From: Paenibacillus sp. CF384
Lineage (GTDB): Bacteria; Bacillota; Bacilli; Paenibacillales; Paenibacillaceae
Reading direction: 5' to 3'
Length of the DNA: 64,000 nt
Assembly: GCF_900106745.1 (NCBI RefSeq)
Contig: NZ_FNNV01000023.1
Span: 34,157 to 98,156, forward strand
The notes beneath the pieces were generated by a model. The model had not been told where the DNA came from and ran no database searches. It saw only the letters and a list, made by a program, of their open reading frames with translations. Below, in pieces: positions 35,883 through 43,961 of the stretch. Numbering within the stretch: position 1 is the stretch's first letter; every line of letters starts with the position of its first letter. A program made the position numbers and the translations under genes.

Positions 35883-37151
35883 ATGGCTCAACTTACTGCA
35901 ATACTAATTGGCGCAGGCGCACGGGGAGCGGCCAGCTATGCTCCTTTTGCATTGGACTTTCCGCATGAATTGAAATTCGTTGCGGTCGCCGAGCCGGATT
36001 CGACTAGACGGGAGAAGTTTGCTCAGCAGCACCACATTCCGGATACGATGTGCTTTGATTCTTGGGAGCAGATACTGGCGAATCCGAAGCTTGCCGATAT
36101 TGCCGTCATTTGCACGATGGACCGGATGCACTATCATCCGACCATACAGGCTTTGAACATGAAATATCATGTTCTGCTGGAAAAGCCGATGTCCCCGGAC
36201 CCTCTGGAGTGTCTCGAGATGGAGCAGGCTGCTCGTGAGAATAACCGTTTACTGTCGATCTGCCACGTGCTGCGGTATACGCCGTTCTGGAGCAAGATTA
36301 AGCATATTCTAAGTGAGGGCCATATCGGAGACATCGTATCGATCCAGCTCAATGAGAATGTAGGCTACTGGCATATTGCGCATAGTTTCGTCAGAGGGAA
36401 TTGGAACAATTCCGAGACGTCCAGCCCGATGATATTGGCCAAATCATGCCATGACATGGACGTTCTCTCCTGGTTGATGGATCAGCCTTGCGTGCGTGTG
36501 AACTCTTACGGATCACTCATGCACTTCAATAGCGCGAGTGCGCCGGAAGGTTCAGCGGATCGTTGCCTCGACTGTGCAGTCGAAACGACTTGTCCGTATT
36601 CCGCGCCTCGATTCTATTTAAGCGAGCAGTTTAAAGGCTGGGCTAGACATTTCACACCGGAGCTTACCAAAGAAAATATCGTTCAGGGTTTGCGCGAAAC
36701 GGATTATGGCCGATGCGTCTATAGGAGCGATAACAACGTGGTTGACCATCAAGTCGTTGGCATGGAGTTTGCGAACGGGGCAACGGCCATGTTTAGTATG
36801 TGCGGCTTTACGTTCGAGCAGGAACGAAGAATTCAAATTATGGGTACACGCGGTGAACTGCGCGGGGACGATGACAAGATTACATGGTTTGATTTCCTCA
36901 CGCATCAGAAAACCGAAATCACGATCCCATCGCAATCCAGCGGACATGGCGGCGGCGACGCCGGCATCGTGAGAAGTTTCCTGACCGATGTACGGAACTA
37001 TAGCGGACGAGAGACATTAACATCAGCGGTGGCTTCTGTGCGCAGTCATCTGATGGCATTTGCTGCCGAAGAGTCGCGTCTGAATGGCGGTAAATCCATT
37101 ACGCTCGCCGACTATGCGGAAGAATTGATGCAGAATCGTGTAACGAAATAA
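35883..37151 (+). CDS. Gfo/Idh/MocA-family oxidoreductase
   Basis: 422 residues. Rossmann start LIGAGARGAASYAPFA, cofactor motif LLEKPMSPDP, and a catalytic segment PMILAKSCHDMDVLSWL. Internal cysteines (DRCLDCAVETTCPYS) are common in this subgroup found in glycan-use loci. Probably acts on the sugar released by the galactosidase upstream (69 bases). Only modestly similar to the other Gfo/Idh protein at 26.7 kb. GGGGGAG precedes the ATG, and a terminator follows. Confidence 0.85.
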   Translation: MAQLTAILIGAGARGAASYAPFALDFPHELKFVAVAEPDSTRREKFAQQHHIPDTMCFDSWEQILANPKLADIAVICTMDRMHYHPTIQALNMKYHVLLEKPMSPDPLECLEMEQAARENNRLLSICHVLRYTPFWSKIKHILSEGHIGDIVSIQLNENVGYWHIAHSFVRGNWNNSETSSPMILAKSCHDMDVLSWLMDQPCVRVNSYGSLMHFNSASAPEGSADRCLDCAVETTCPYSAPRFYLSEQFKGWARHFTPELTKENIVQGLRETDYGRCVYRSDNNVVDHQVVGMEFANGATAMFSMCGFTFEQERRIQIMGTRGELRGDDDKITWFDFLTHQKTEITIPSQSSGHGGGDAGIVRSFLTDVRNYSGRETLTSAVASVRSHLMAFAAEESRLNGGKSITLADYAEELMQNRVTK

Positions 37152-37155
37152 ACGG

Positions 37156-37185
37156 AGGGACTGCTTAGCGATAAGCAGTCCCTTT
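37156..37185 (+). terminator. Terminator of the glycan-use operon
   Basis: AGGGACTGCTT and AAGCAGTCCCT, 11 base pairs, six-base loop, short T tract. Confidence 0.8.
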
Positions 37186-37307
37186 GCGCATTAGCGGAAA
37201 GGTAAAACTTACTGGTGAATATGATTGATTCGGAGGAGCAACCTATAGTATATTTTTAGAATTATGCGAAGGTGTAAGGTGCCTTAGGTATTCTAGGAGG
37301 ACATAAG

Positions 37308-38585
37308 TTGGAGAAGCACAATTTCATTCAAATCCTGCAAAATGAGCTTGTCGTCGCGCTTGGCTGCACGGAACCGGTTGCGATCGCCTTAGCTGCGGCA
37401 AAAGCCAAAACCTATCTGCCTGCTGACATTGCCCGAATTACGGTGAAAGCGAGTGCCGGTATCATTAAGAATGCACTGGCTGTCGGAATACCCGGCACGG
37501 AGTTGACGGGTATTGATTTTGTCGCTGCATTAGGTGCATTGGCAGGAAACGCCGAGAAGCAGCTGGAAGTTCTCGCGGATATCACATCAGACGATATTGC
37601 AAAGGCGCAGGCGATGGTGGATCAAGGTAATGCCGTGTTTCAACTAGCGGATACACCTCGGAAATTATATATAGAGGTCATCGTTGAAACAGCAGACAGT
37701 TATGCGAAGGTTGTCATTACAGACAATCACACGAATATTACGCTGATCGAAGTGGATGGGAAGGTCGTCGAATCAGGCGGCTGCGCGAACGTTAGCTTTA
37801 AGAGCTCCAAGGAGGAACGCAGTGCGCTGTCTATCGATACGATTGTAGATTTTGTGAATGCGATCGATCCGGATGAGCTTCATTTGGTTAAACAAAGTAT
37901 TGAGTTGAACCGGAAGGCCGGGCTGGACGGGTTAGCTCATTCCTATGGTCTGGAAGTCGGGAAGACGATTAAAGAAAATGTGCAAAGAGGCATTCTATCC
38001 GACGATTTAATCTCTCATGCGATGGCGCTGGCGGCAGCGGGATCGGATGCGCGTATGGCAGGATCAACGATGCCTGTTATGGCGAATTCGGGAAGCGGCA
38101 ATCAAGGAATTGCAGCGACGAATCCCGTAATTGCAGCCGCAGAGAAGCTGGGAGCATCGGAAGACCAACTTATTCGCGCGGTAGCACTGAGCCATTTAGT
38201 GACGATTTATATCAAGTCGAAATTCGGCCGATTGTCGGCATTATGCGGCGTGACGGTATCTGGTACAGGGGCAAGCTGCGGGATTACCTATCTGCTTGGC
38301 GGAGGCAAATCAGAGATAAAAGGCGCGATCCAGAACATGCTAGGGAATGTGACCGGGATGATGTGCGATGGTGCCAAAGGCGGCTGTGCCATGAAAGTAG
38401 CTACCTGCACGAGTGCGGCCGTTCAATCGGCGCTTCTGGCTTCGAAAGGGATGACGATTTCATCGACTAATGGTTTTATCGAAAACGATGCGGAGAAAAC
38501 AATCGATAATTTCTGCCGGATCGGGAATGAAGCGACCTCGGATATCGATAACCTTATTCTCGACATGATGTTGAATAAGGAATAA
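37308..38585 (+). CDS. L-cysteine desulfidase-like protein (UPF0597 / CyuA family)
   Basis: 425 residues, TTG 37308 with TAGGAGG upstream. It has Cys20 in LGCTEP, then Cys313, Cys353 and Cys360 in the SDH-alpha-like half. The spacing (40 and 7) equals that of the Fe-S cluster cysteines I recall in the archaeal cysteine desulfidase, and the extra N-terminal cysteine also agrees. Such enzymes split L-cysteine into pyruvate, ammonia and sulfide with a [4Fe-4S] cluster and no PLP. Serine dehydratase is the alternative label. Stands alone with its own upstream region. Confidence 0.8.
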   Translation: MEKHNFIQILQNELVVALGCTEPVAIALAAAKAKTYLPADIARITVKASAGIIKNALAVGIPGTELTGIDFVAALGALAGNAEKQLEVLADITSDDIAKAQAMVDQGNAVFQLADTPRKLYIEVIVETADSYAKVVITDNHTNITLIEVDGKVVESGGCANVSFKSSKEERSALSIDTIVDFVNAIDPDELHLVKQSIELNRKAGLDGLAHSYGLEVGKTIKENVQRGILSDDLISHAMALAAAGSDARMAGSTMPVMANSGSGNQGIAATNPVIAAAEKLGASEDQLIRAVALSHLVTIYIKSKFGRLSALCGVTVSGTGASCGITYLLGGGKSEIKGAIQNMLGNVTGMMCDGAKGGCAMKVATCTSAAVQSALLASKGMTISSTNGFIENDAEKTIDNFCRIGNEATSDIDNLILDMMLNKE

Positions 38586-38678
38586 GTACTAACAGAAATT
38601 AAACGTTTAGTAATCTATTTTCTTAACAAGTTGCCCGTATACTGAAGCTAACAAAACTTGAGTAACGAGGTGTGTAGC

Positions 38679-40427
38679 TTGTCATTTATTCGTAAACGCA
38701 GAAGCCTGGTCTTAACATCCACTTTGGCACTCTCTATCCTTTTTCTCTCTCTGATCGCCGTTATGGTGGGACTTTTATACAAGGAGCAGAAGAATGCGGC
38801 CTTTCATGGTTTTACCGAAATCGGGGCGAAGCTAAGTGCTCAGGCACAAGTCAGCAGTAATCTCATCGCATCTGTGGCTGGAGCCTACGAGAACAAACAG
38901 AATCCGCAAGCAGAACTTGTATCCAGCTTGCAGCTGCAGCTTAATGCGATGATTGATGATGACAACCTGACGAACGCTTACTATATGTCTACGAAGCAAT
39001 TTGAGATCGATGGACAGCCGAACCTGATTACCATGATTCAGTCCAGTCTCAGCAGCGAGGGAAGTAACGATAACGGGACGGATTATCCGCTGGATGATGT
39101 ATTTCTGGATGGTTACCATCGTGTCATGACCGGAGAGACGTTGTTAACCCATGCATACTCGGATGATATCGGAACGTGGATCTCCTATTTGGCCCCGATT
39201 AAAGATGATCAAGGAAACATTGTAGCCATGTTCGGGCTGGATTACGATTACGACCAAGTCAAGCGCGAGCTGTCTGCGTTATTATGGGGAGTAATCGGGA
39301 TTGGTATGCTCGCTGCAGCTGTAGCGATAGGGATTCTTTTCTTTATTATCCGCGCGACCGTTCGACCGCTTGGCATGCTTGCCGTTGCGGCGCAGGAAGC
39401 AGCACAAGGTAATTTGACAATCAGCATGCCGGTTACGAGCAGCGATGAAATCGGCCGAGCAGCTGCCTCGTTCAACGACATGATCCATAGTTTGCGTCAG
39501 TTGACTAGCAGCATCAAGCAAACCTCGGACGAGGTAACCGTATCTTCCTTAAACTTGAAAGAATTTGCGAATCAATCCTCACAGGCTACCCAAGAGATAA
39601 CCATAGCGATTCAAACGGTCGCTTCCAGCGCCGAAGCGCAGTTCAGCAGCTCGCAGGAAACCCAGCGGGCTATGACCGAGATGGCCATCGGGATTCAGCG
39701 GATTACCGAGTCATCTGCCATCGTATCGGATCTAGCTTTACATACATCTGAACGTGCTTCAGAGGGCGAGCAGGCATTGCGAGACACCGTTCACCAGATG
39801 AACTCCATTCAAACAGGCGTACTTCATGCAACGGACACGATGCAAGAGCTTCAGCTGGCAAGCGGCAAAGTAGACGACATTCTCACGCTTATTACCGAGG
39901 TTGCCGGTCAAACGAATTTGCTTGCATTGAATGCATCTATTGAAGCGGCTCGCGCTGGCGAGCATGGGAAGGGCTTTGCAGTCGTCGCTCAAGAAATTCG
40001 CAAATTAGCAGAGCGCTCCAGAGAATCATCGGATGAGATTCGAACGATCCTGCAAGCGATCAAGGAGAAGACAGCGGCTGCATCTGCGGTGCTTGAAGGT
40101 TCCGCAGAGGAAGCTCGTACAGGCACAGAGCTGGTCCAAACGACGGGCAGCTCAATCCAATCGATTCTCGCATCCATTAAGCAAGTATCGGATCTGGTGC
40201 AGGATGTATCGGCAGCTTGTCAGCAAATGTCTGCCGGCAGCGAGCAAATCGCGGCGACAATGGTGGAGCAGGAGCAGATCGCCAAACGGTCATCCACCAA
40301 TTCCCATCATGTTGCGGCTGCATCTGAGGAGCAGCTTGCTTCGGTTGAAGAAGTCTCCGGTGCATCAGAGCAGCTTCGGGTCATGGCGAGCAAGCTTGGC
40401 GAGGCTGTTAGTCGGTTCGTCATCTAA
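38679..40427 (+). CDS. Methyl-accepting chemotaxis protein
   Basis: About 582 residues. Membrane segments near 11-35 and 202-226 flank an extracellular sensor that looks like a cache domain ([15 protein letters not shown] just before the second segment). A HAMP region follows, and the signalling tip is [20 protein letters not shown] (about 408-427). TTG 38679 is chosen for the GAGGTG eight bases upstream; TTG 38658 in frame lacks one. Ligand unknown. A TATACT box (38638-38643) lies just upstream but without a clear -35. Confidence 0.9.
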   Translation: MSFIRKRRSLVLTSTLALSILFLSLIAVMVGLLYKEQKNAAFHGFTEIGAKLSAQAQVSSNLIASVAGAYENKQNPQAELVSSLQLQLNAMIDDDNLTNAYYMSTKQFEIDGQPNLITMIQSSLSSEGSNDNGTDYPLDDVFLDGYHRVMTGETLLTHAYSDDIGTWISYLAPIKDDQGNIVAMFGLDYDYDQVKRELSALLWGVIGIGMLAAAVAIGILFFIIRATVRPLGMLAVAAQEAAQGNLTISMPVTSSDEIGRAAASFNDMIHSLRQLTSSIKQTSDEVTVSSLNLKEFANQSSQATQEITIAIQTVASSAEAQFSSSQETQRAMTEMAIGIQRITESSAIVSDLALHTSERASEGEQALRDTVHQMNSIQTGVLHATDTMQELQLASGKVDDILTLITEVAGQTNLLALNASIEAARAGEHGKGFAVVAQEIRKLAERSRESSDEIRTILQAIKEKTAAASAVLEGSAEEARTGTELVQTTGSSIQSILASIKQVSDLVQDVSAACQQMSAGSEQIAATMVEQEQIAKRSSTNSHHVAAASEEQLASVEEVSGASEQLRVMASKLGEAVSRFVI

Positions 40428-40440
40428 TAGAAGCAATACA

Positions 40441-40480
40441 AAAAACGGATGGTCTCCTTATAGGGAGATCATCCGTTTTA
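40441..40480. terminator. Terminator between chemoreceptor and convergent SDR gene
   Basis: AAAACGGATGGTCTCC pairs with GGAGATCATCCGTTTT with one mismatch; A and T tracts suggest use from both sides. Confidence 0.88.
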
Positions 40481-40492
40481 GTATCCGAACAT

Positions 40493-41242
40493 TTATTTCG
40501 TGGCGCGGTTTAACCAATCCTCGAATCGTGTCGTTGCGATTCGTGCCTCGCCAACAGGTACCAGAGAATATTGCTTTAATACTACGCCATAATAAGGTGC
40601 ATTATCGTCTGTCACCACATGTCGTGAGTCTTTCGTGATGCTTAGGAAGCGACGAACAAGATCGTCCAGCCCCATCCGTTCCGGACCGGCCAAATCGGTG
40701 ATGCCGTTCACGGGGTTGTCAAGTGCATAGACCACAAGCGCAGCTGCGACATCATCTGAAACGATCGGTTGAATAAAGTGAGACGGCATGCGGACGGTTT
40801 GCCCTTCCGTCGAGAATTGAGCAATACTTTCGACGAACTCGAAAAACTGTGTCGCGCGAACAATGGTATAAGGAATGCCGGATGCTTTGATCATTTCTTC
40901 TTGCGCCATCTTGGCGCGGAAATAACCACTTTCAAGAAGTCCGTCTGTACCCACGACCGACAATGCAACGTGATGCTTCACGCCAGCCTCAGCTTCGGCT
41001 TTAAGCAGATTGCGCGTTGATGTTTCGAAGAAATCCAGAACGGCTTGGTCCTCCCAAGAAGGGGCATTCGAAACGTCAACGACAACTTGTGCACCGCTAA
41101 TTGCTTCTGCCAGTCCTTCTCCGGTAACGGAATTGATTCCTAGGGAAGGCGATGCCGCCACGACATCATGACCAAGTTCCTTTAAATTAGTTACGAGTTT
41201 CTTCCCGATTAGTCCACTACCACCGATAACAACGATTTTCAT
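40493..41242 (-). CDS. NmrA-like NAD(P)-binding SDR protein
   Basis: 249 residues. N-terminal Rossmann motif VIGGSGLIGKKL, then VVVDVSNAPSWED and PYTIVRATQFFEFV, typical of atypical SDR/NmrA proteins. The usual YxxxK catalytic pair is not evident, so it may be a redox sensor or quinone/NADPH-binding protein. ATG 41242 has GGAGG upstream; the 16-codon extension lacks a site. Divergent from the DrrAB-type exporter. Confidence 0.82.
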   Translation of the reverse strand: MKIVVIGGSGLIGKKLVTNLKELGHDVVAASPSLGINSVTGEGLAEAISGAQVVVDVSNAPSWEDQAVLDFFETSTRNLLKAEAEAGVKHHVALSVVGTDGLLESGYFRAKMAQEEMIKASGIPYTIVRATQFFEFVESIAQFSTEGQTVRMPSHFIQPIVSDDVAAALVVYALDNPVNGITDLAGPERMGLDDLVRRFLSITKDSRHVVTDDNAPYYGVVLKQYSLVPVGEARIATTRFEDWLNRATK

Positions 41243-41411
41243 GTGAATCCTCCTAGTTAGTTGCTGTATTTGTATGAACTTGATCTCCAAAGTGAAGATC
41301 CAGACGCCGCTGTGTTATTGCCAGAACACTCATAAAACGATAGTCGGCTTCAATCTGTGACAACCTTCATCGTATTATTTCCTGATCTGCTGCTTTCATA
41401 TGACTTGGCGG

Positions 41412-41462
41412 TTCATATTCAGTTCATAAATTTGAGATAACATCCTAAGTAATCAGTTATCT
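41412..41462 (+). promoter_or_regulatory. Direct and inverted repeats upstream of the exporter operon
   Basis: GTTCATA occurs twice with an 11-base period (near 41411 and 41422), the layout of a response-regulator box. AGATAAC (41435-41441) and GTTATCT (41456-41462) are seven-base inverted arms whose right end touches the AGGAGG site of the next gene, so pairing could hide it. Tentative. Confidence 0.35.
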
Positions 41463-41475
41463 AGGAGGAATTGCA

Positions 41476-42504
41476 ATGGTTTATGGAAACAAAAGCGGAT
41501 CAAACGGCGATTGGGCCGTTGAAGCGCATGGACTCGTCAAAACATTTGGCGATAATCGTGCAGTAGATGGTGTAGATCTGCAAGTACGCACCGGTTCGAT
41601 CTATGGGGTTCTCGGTCCTAATGGTGCAGGTAAGACAACAACGATTAGAATGCTGGCGACTTTGCTTCGTCCGGATGCAGGTTCGGCGAGAATTTTCGGA
41701 CATGATGTGTCGAAGGAGTCACAGATCGTCCGTCAGTTGATCGGAGTGACCGGTCAGTATGCATCCGTTGATGAATCACTTAGCGCTACCGAGAACCTGA
41801 TCATCTTCTCCCGGCTGCTTGGGCTGGGACGGGCAGAATCGCGCCGTAAGGCAGAGGAGCTGCTTGAGGAATTTGGTTTGTCAGAGGCCGCGAAGCGTCC
41901 GCTTAAGAACTTCTCAGGCGGTATGCGTCGTAGATTGGACTTGGCCGCAAGTCTTATTGCGCAGCCGCCGCTCATCTTCTTGGATGAGCCGACGACCGGC
42001 CTGGATCCGCGCACTCGTTCGCAGATGTGGGACACAATCCGTCGTCTCGTGAAGACGGGCTCAACCGTCCTTCTGACTACGCAGTACCTCGATGAGGCCG
42101 ATCAATTAGCCGATCGAATCGCCGTTATCGATACGGGCAAAGTCGTTGCGGAAGGGACTGTAGATGAATTGAAAGCATCCGTGGGTACATCTTCGTTGCA
42201 TCTGCGTCTAGTAAATCCGGATGATAACAACGGTGCTCGTCATATTATTGAACAGGTGCTGGGTGTCCCGAGCAAAATATCATCCGAAGCGGGCAAAATT
42301 ACAGCCCCGATGGCGAATGCCGACCTCGTTACCGATCTGTTGATTGCGCTGCGCACGGCAGGCATTCATCTATCCGAGATGAGCGTGCAGAAACCGACGC
42401 TCGATGAAGTATTCCTAACGATTACAGGCGAAGGTGTAAAGGAAGAGGCGACAACGACACAGGGATCCGATGAAATGTACAAAGCGAAGGAGGCAAGAGC
42501 ATGA
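41476..42504 (+). CDS. DrrA-type ABC exporter ATP-binding protein
   Basis: 342 residues. Walker A GPNGAGKTT, signature SGGMRRR, Walker B LIFLDEPTTGLDPRTR, H-loop LLTTQYLDEAD, then a C-terminal tail (about 230-342) with QKPTLDEVFLTITG as in daunorubicin-resistance ATPases. Pairs with the overlapping permease gene to export a hydrophobic compound. Ribosome site TAGGAGG. No antibiotic biosynthesis genes nearby, so probably general drug efflux. Confidence 0.9.
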   Translation: MVYGNKSGSNGDWAVEAHGLVKTFGDNRAVDGVDLQVRTGSIYGVLGPNGAGKTTTIRMLATLLRPDAGSARIFGHDVSKESQIVRQLIGVTGQYASVDESLSATENLIIFSRLLGLGRAESRRKAEELLEEFGLSEAAKRPLKNFSGGMRRRLDLAASLIAQPPLIFLDEPTTGLDPRTRSQMWDTIRRLVKTGSTVLLTTQYLDEADQLADRIAVIDTGKVVAEGTVDELKASVGTSSLHLRLVNPDDNNGARHIIEQVLGVPSKISSEAGKITAPMANADLVTDLLIALRTAGIHLSEMSVQKPTLDEVFLTITGEGVKEEATTTQGSDEMYKAKEARA

Positions 42505-43316
42505 GTGGAGTATCCAATAAATCAGTCGCAGCGCTCAAGCTAAAGAACCACACGAGCCTCGGGCAGACCATACGCAACTCACTAACCATGGCTTACCGCG
42601 GTTTGCTGAAGATCCGGCGTACACCGGAGCAATTGTTTGATGTTACGTTACAGCCGATTATTTTCACCTTGATGTTTACGTATATCTTCGGAGGCGCAAT
42701 CTCCGGGGACGTTGCGAGCTATCTGCCCGTTATCATTCCCGGCATCCTTGTGCAGACCGTTATTACGACTTCCATCGTCACTGGGGTGCAGCTGAGGGAG
42801 GACATGGATAAAGGGGTGTTCGATCGATTCAAGTCGCTGCCGATCGCTCGTATTGCGCCGCTTGCAGGAGCACTGCTGGCTGATACCATTCGGTATACGA
42901 TAGCCACGGTGCTAACGTTCAGTATGGGCTACATTATGGGTTATCGTCCTGAAGGCGGTTTGGAGCATGTTGCCTTAGCGGCCGTTCTTGTTATTGCTTG
43001 CTCGTGGGCTATGAGCTGGATATTCGCTTTCTTCGGCGTTATCGCCCGAACCGCTTCGAGCGTACAAGGCATTTCCATGCTGGTATTGTTTCCACTTACC
43101 TTCCTATCTAACGCATTTGTACCGACTGAAACGATGCCGAACTGGCTGCAATGGTTTGTCAAAATGAACCCGATCTCGCATCTCATCTCGGCCGTTCGCG
43201 ATTTGACCAACAAAGGAACAGTAGGCTGGGATCTGGTCATCTCCCTCCTCGGTGCCGCAGTAATTGTAGCCATCTTTGCTCCAATTACGGTGAGAGCTTA
43301 TATGCGCCGGACATAG
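42501..43316 (+). CDS. DrrB-type ABC-2 exporter permease
   Basis: 271 residues, about six membrane segments, ABC-2 type. Segments include PIIFTLMFTYIFGGAISG and the closing FLSNAFVPTETMPNWLQWF and NPISHLISAVRDL, typical of DrrB. It overlaps the ATPase gene by ATGA, implying coupled translation and a two-protein exporter. Confidence 0.9.
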   Translation: MSGVSNKSVAALKLKNHTSLGQTIRNSLTMAYRGLLKIRRTPEQLFDVTLQPIIFTLMFTYIFGGAISGDVASYLPVIIPGILVQTVITTSIVTGVQLREDMDKGVFDRFKSLPIARIAPLAGALLADTIRYTIATVLTFSMGYIMGYRPEGGLEHVALAAVLVIACSWAMSWIFAFFGVIARTASSVQGISMLVLFPLTFLSNAFVPTETMPNWLQWFVKMNPISHLISAVRDLTNKGTVGWDLVISLLGAAVIVAIFAPITVRAYMRRT

Positions 43317-43358
43317 TGCATATACTACTTGCTGAGAAACCAAAGGAGCACGCCTTAA

Positions 43359-43817
43359 ATGACGATGATTAATGGATTTATTTCCGACTGGCTAAGCCAT
43401 CGAAGAGTATTGCATCAGATGCTGACGGATGTAACGACCGAGCAGCTCCAGATGAAGCCGTGGGAGCAAGGCATGTCCTTGTCAGGACTTGTCCTGCATA
43501 TCACCGGTTCGATGGGCATGTTTGCCTCAACGGTGCAGAATGGAGCCTATACGCCGGCCGTTCCTTCGAAAGCTTGTGCGACAATCGATGAGCTCAAAGC
43601 TAATATAGAAGCCCAAACCGCACAAACAGAAGCGATTCTGAGAACGATCACACCGGAGCAATTGGATCAACCGATCGATTTCTTCGGGAATGTCCTTCGA
43701 GGCAGCGTATTGCTTCAGAATGCGAAGGATCATGAGATTCATCACAAAGGACAGATGTTTATCTATTTGCGCATAGCAGGTATTGATAAGCTGCCGTTTT
43801 TCGTCAGTCGAGGATAG
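43359..43817 (+). CDS. DinB-family four-helix protein
   Basis: 152 residues. Histidines placed as in DinB metal sites: LVLHITGSMG and KDHEIHHKGQMFIYLR. The family includes thiol-dependent transferases (bacillithiol S-transferases and related). Following an exporter by 42 bases with its own AAAGGAG site, it may take part in detoxification of the same compounds. Substrate unknown. Confidence 0.8.
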   Translation: MTMINGFISDWLSHRRVLHQMLTDVTTEQLQMKPWEQGMSLSGLVLHITGSMGMFASTVQNGAYTPAVPSKACATIDELKANIEAQTAQTEAILRTITPEQLDQPIDFFGNVLRGSVLLQNAKDHEIHHKGQMFIYLRIAGIDKLPFFVSRG

Positions 43818-43831
43818 AGATTTCAAGAACG

Positions 43832-43860
43832 AAGCCACTTCGATTAGAAGTGGCTTTTTT
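43832..43860 (+). terminator. Terminator after the DinB gene
   Basis: AAGCCACTTC and GAAGTGGCTT, ten base pairs, five-base loop, then a T tract. Confidence 0.92.
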
Positions 43861-43961
43861 CGATCTTTTCATACAAAAATATATAATTTCTTCTATCAGA
43901 GAAATGTCGAATAACATATAATAGGAATACATAATAATTCGTTCGGAGAGAGGGGATTCCC

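Noticed and set aside
38581..38678. Sigma-D promoter for the first chemoreceptor
   Set aside because: A GCCCGTAT segment resembles the -10, but no TAAA lies at the right distance.
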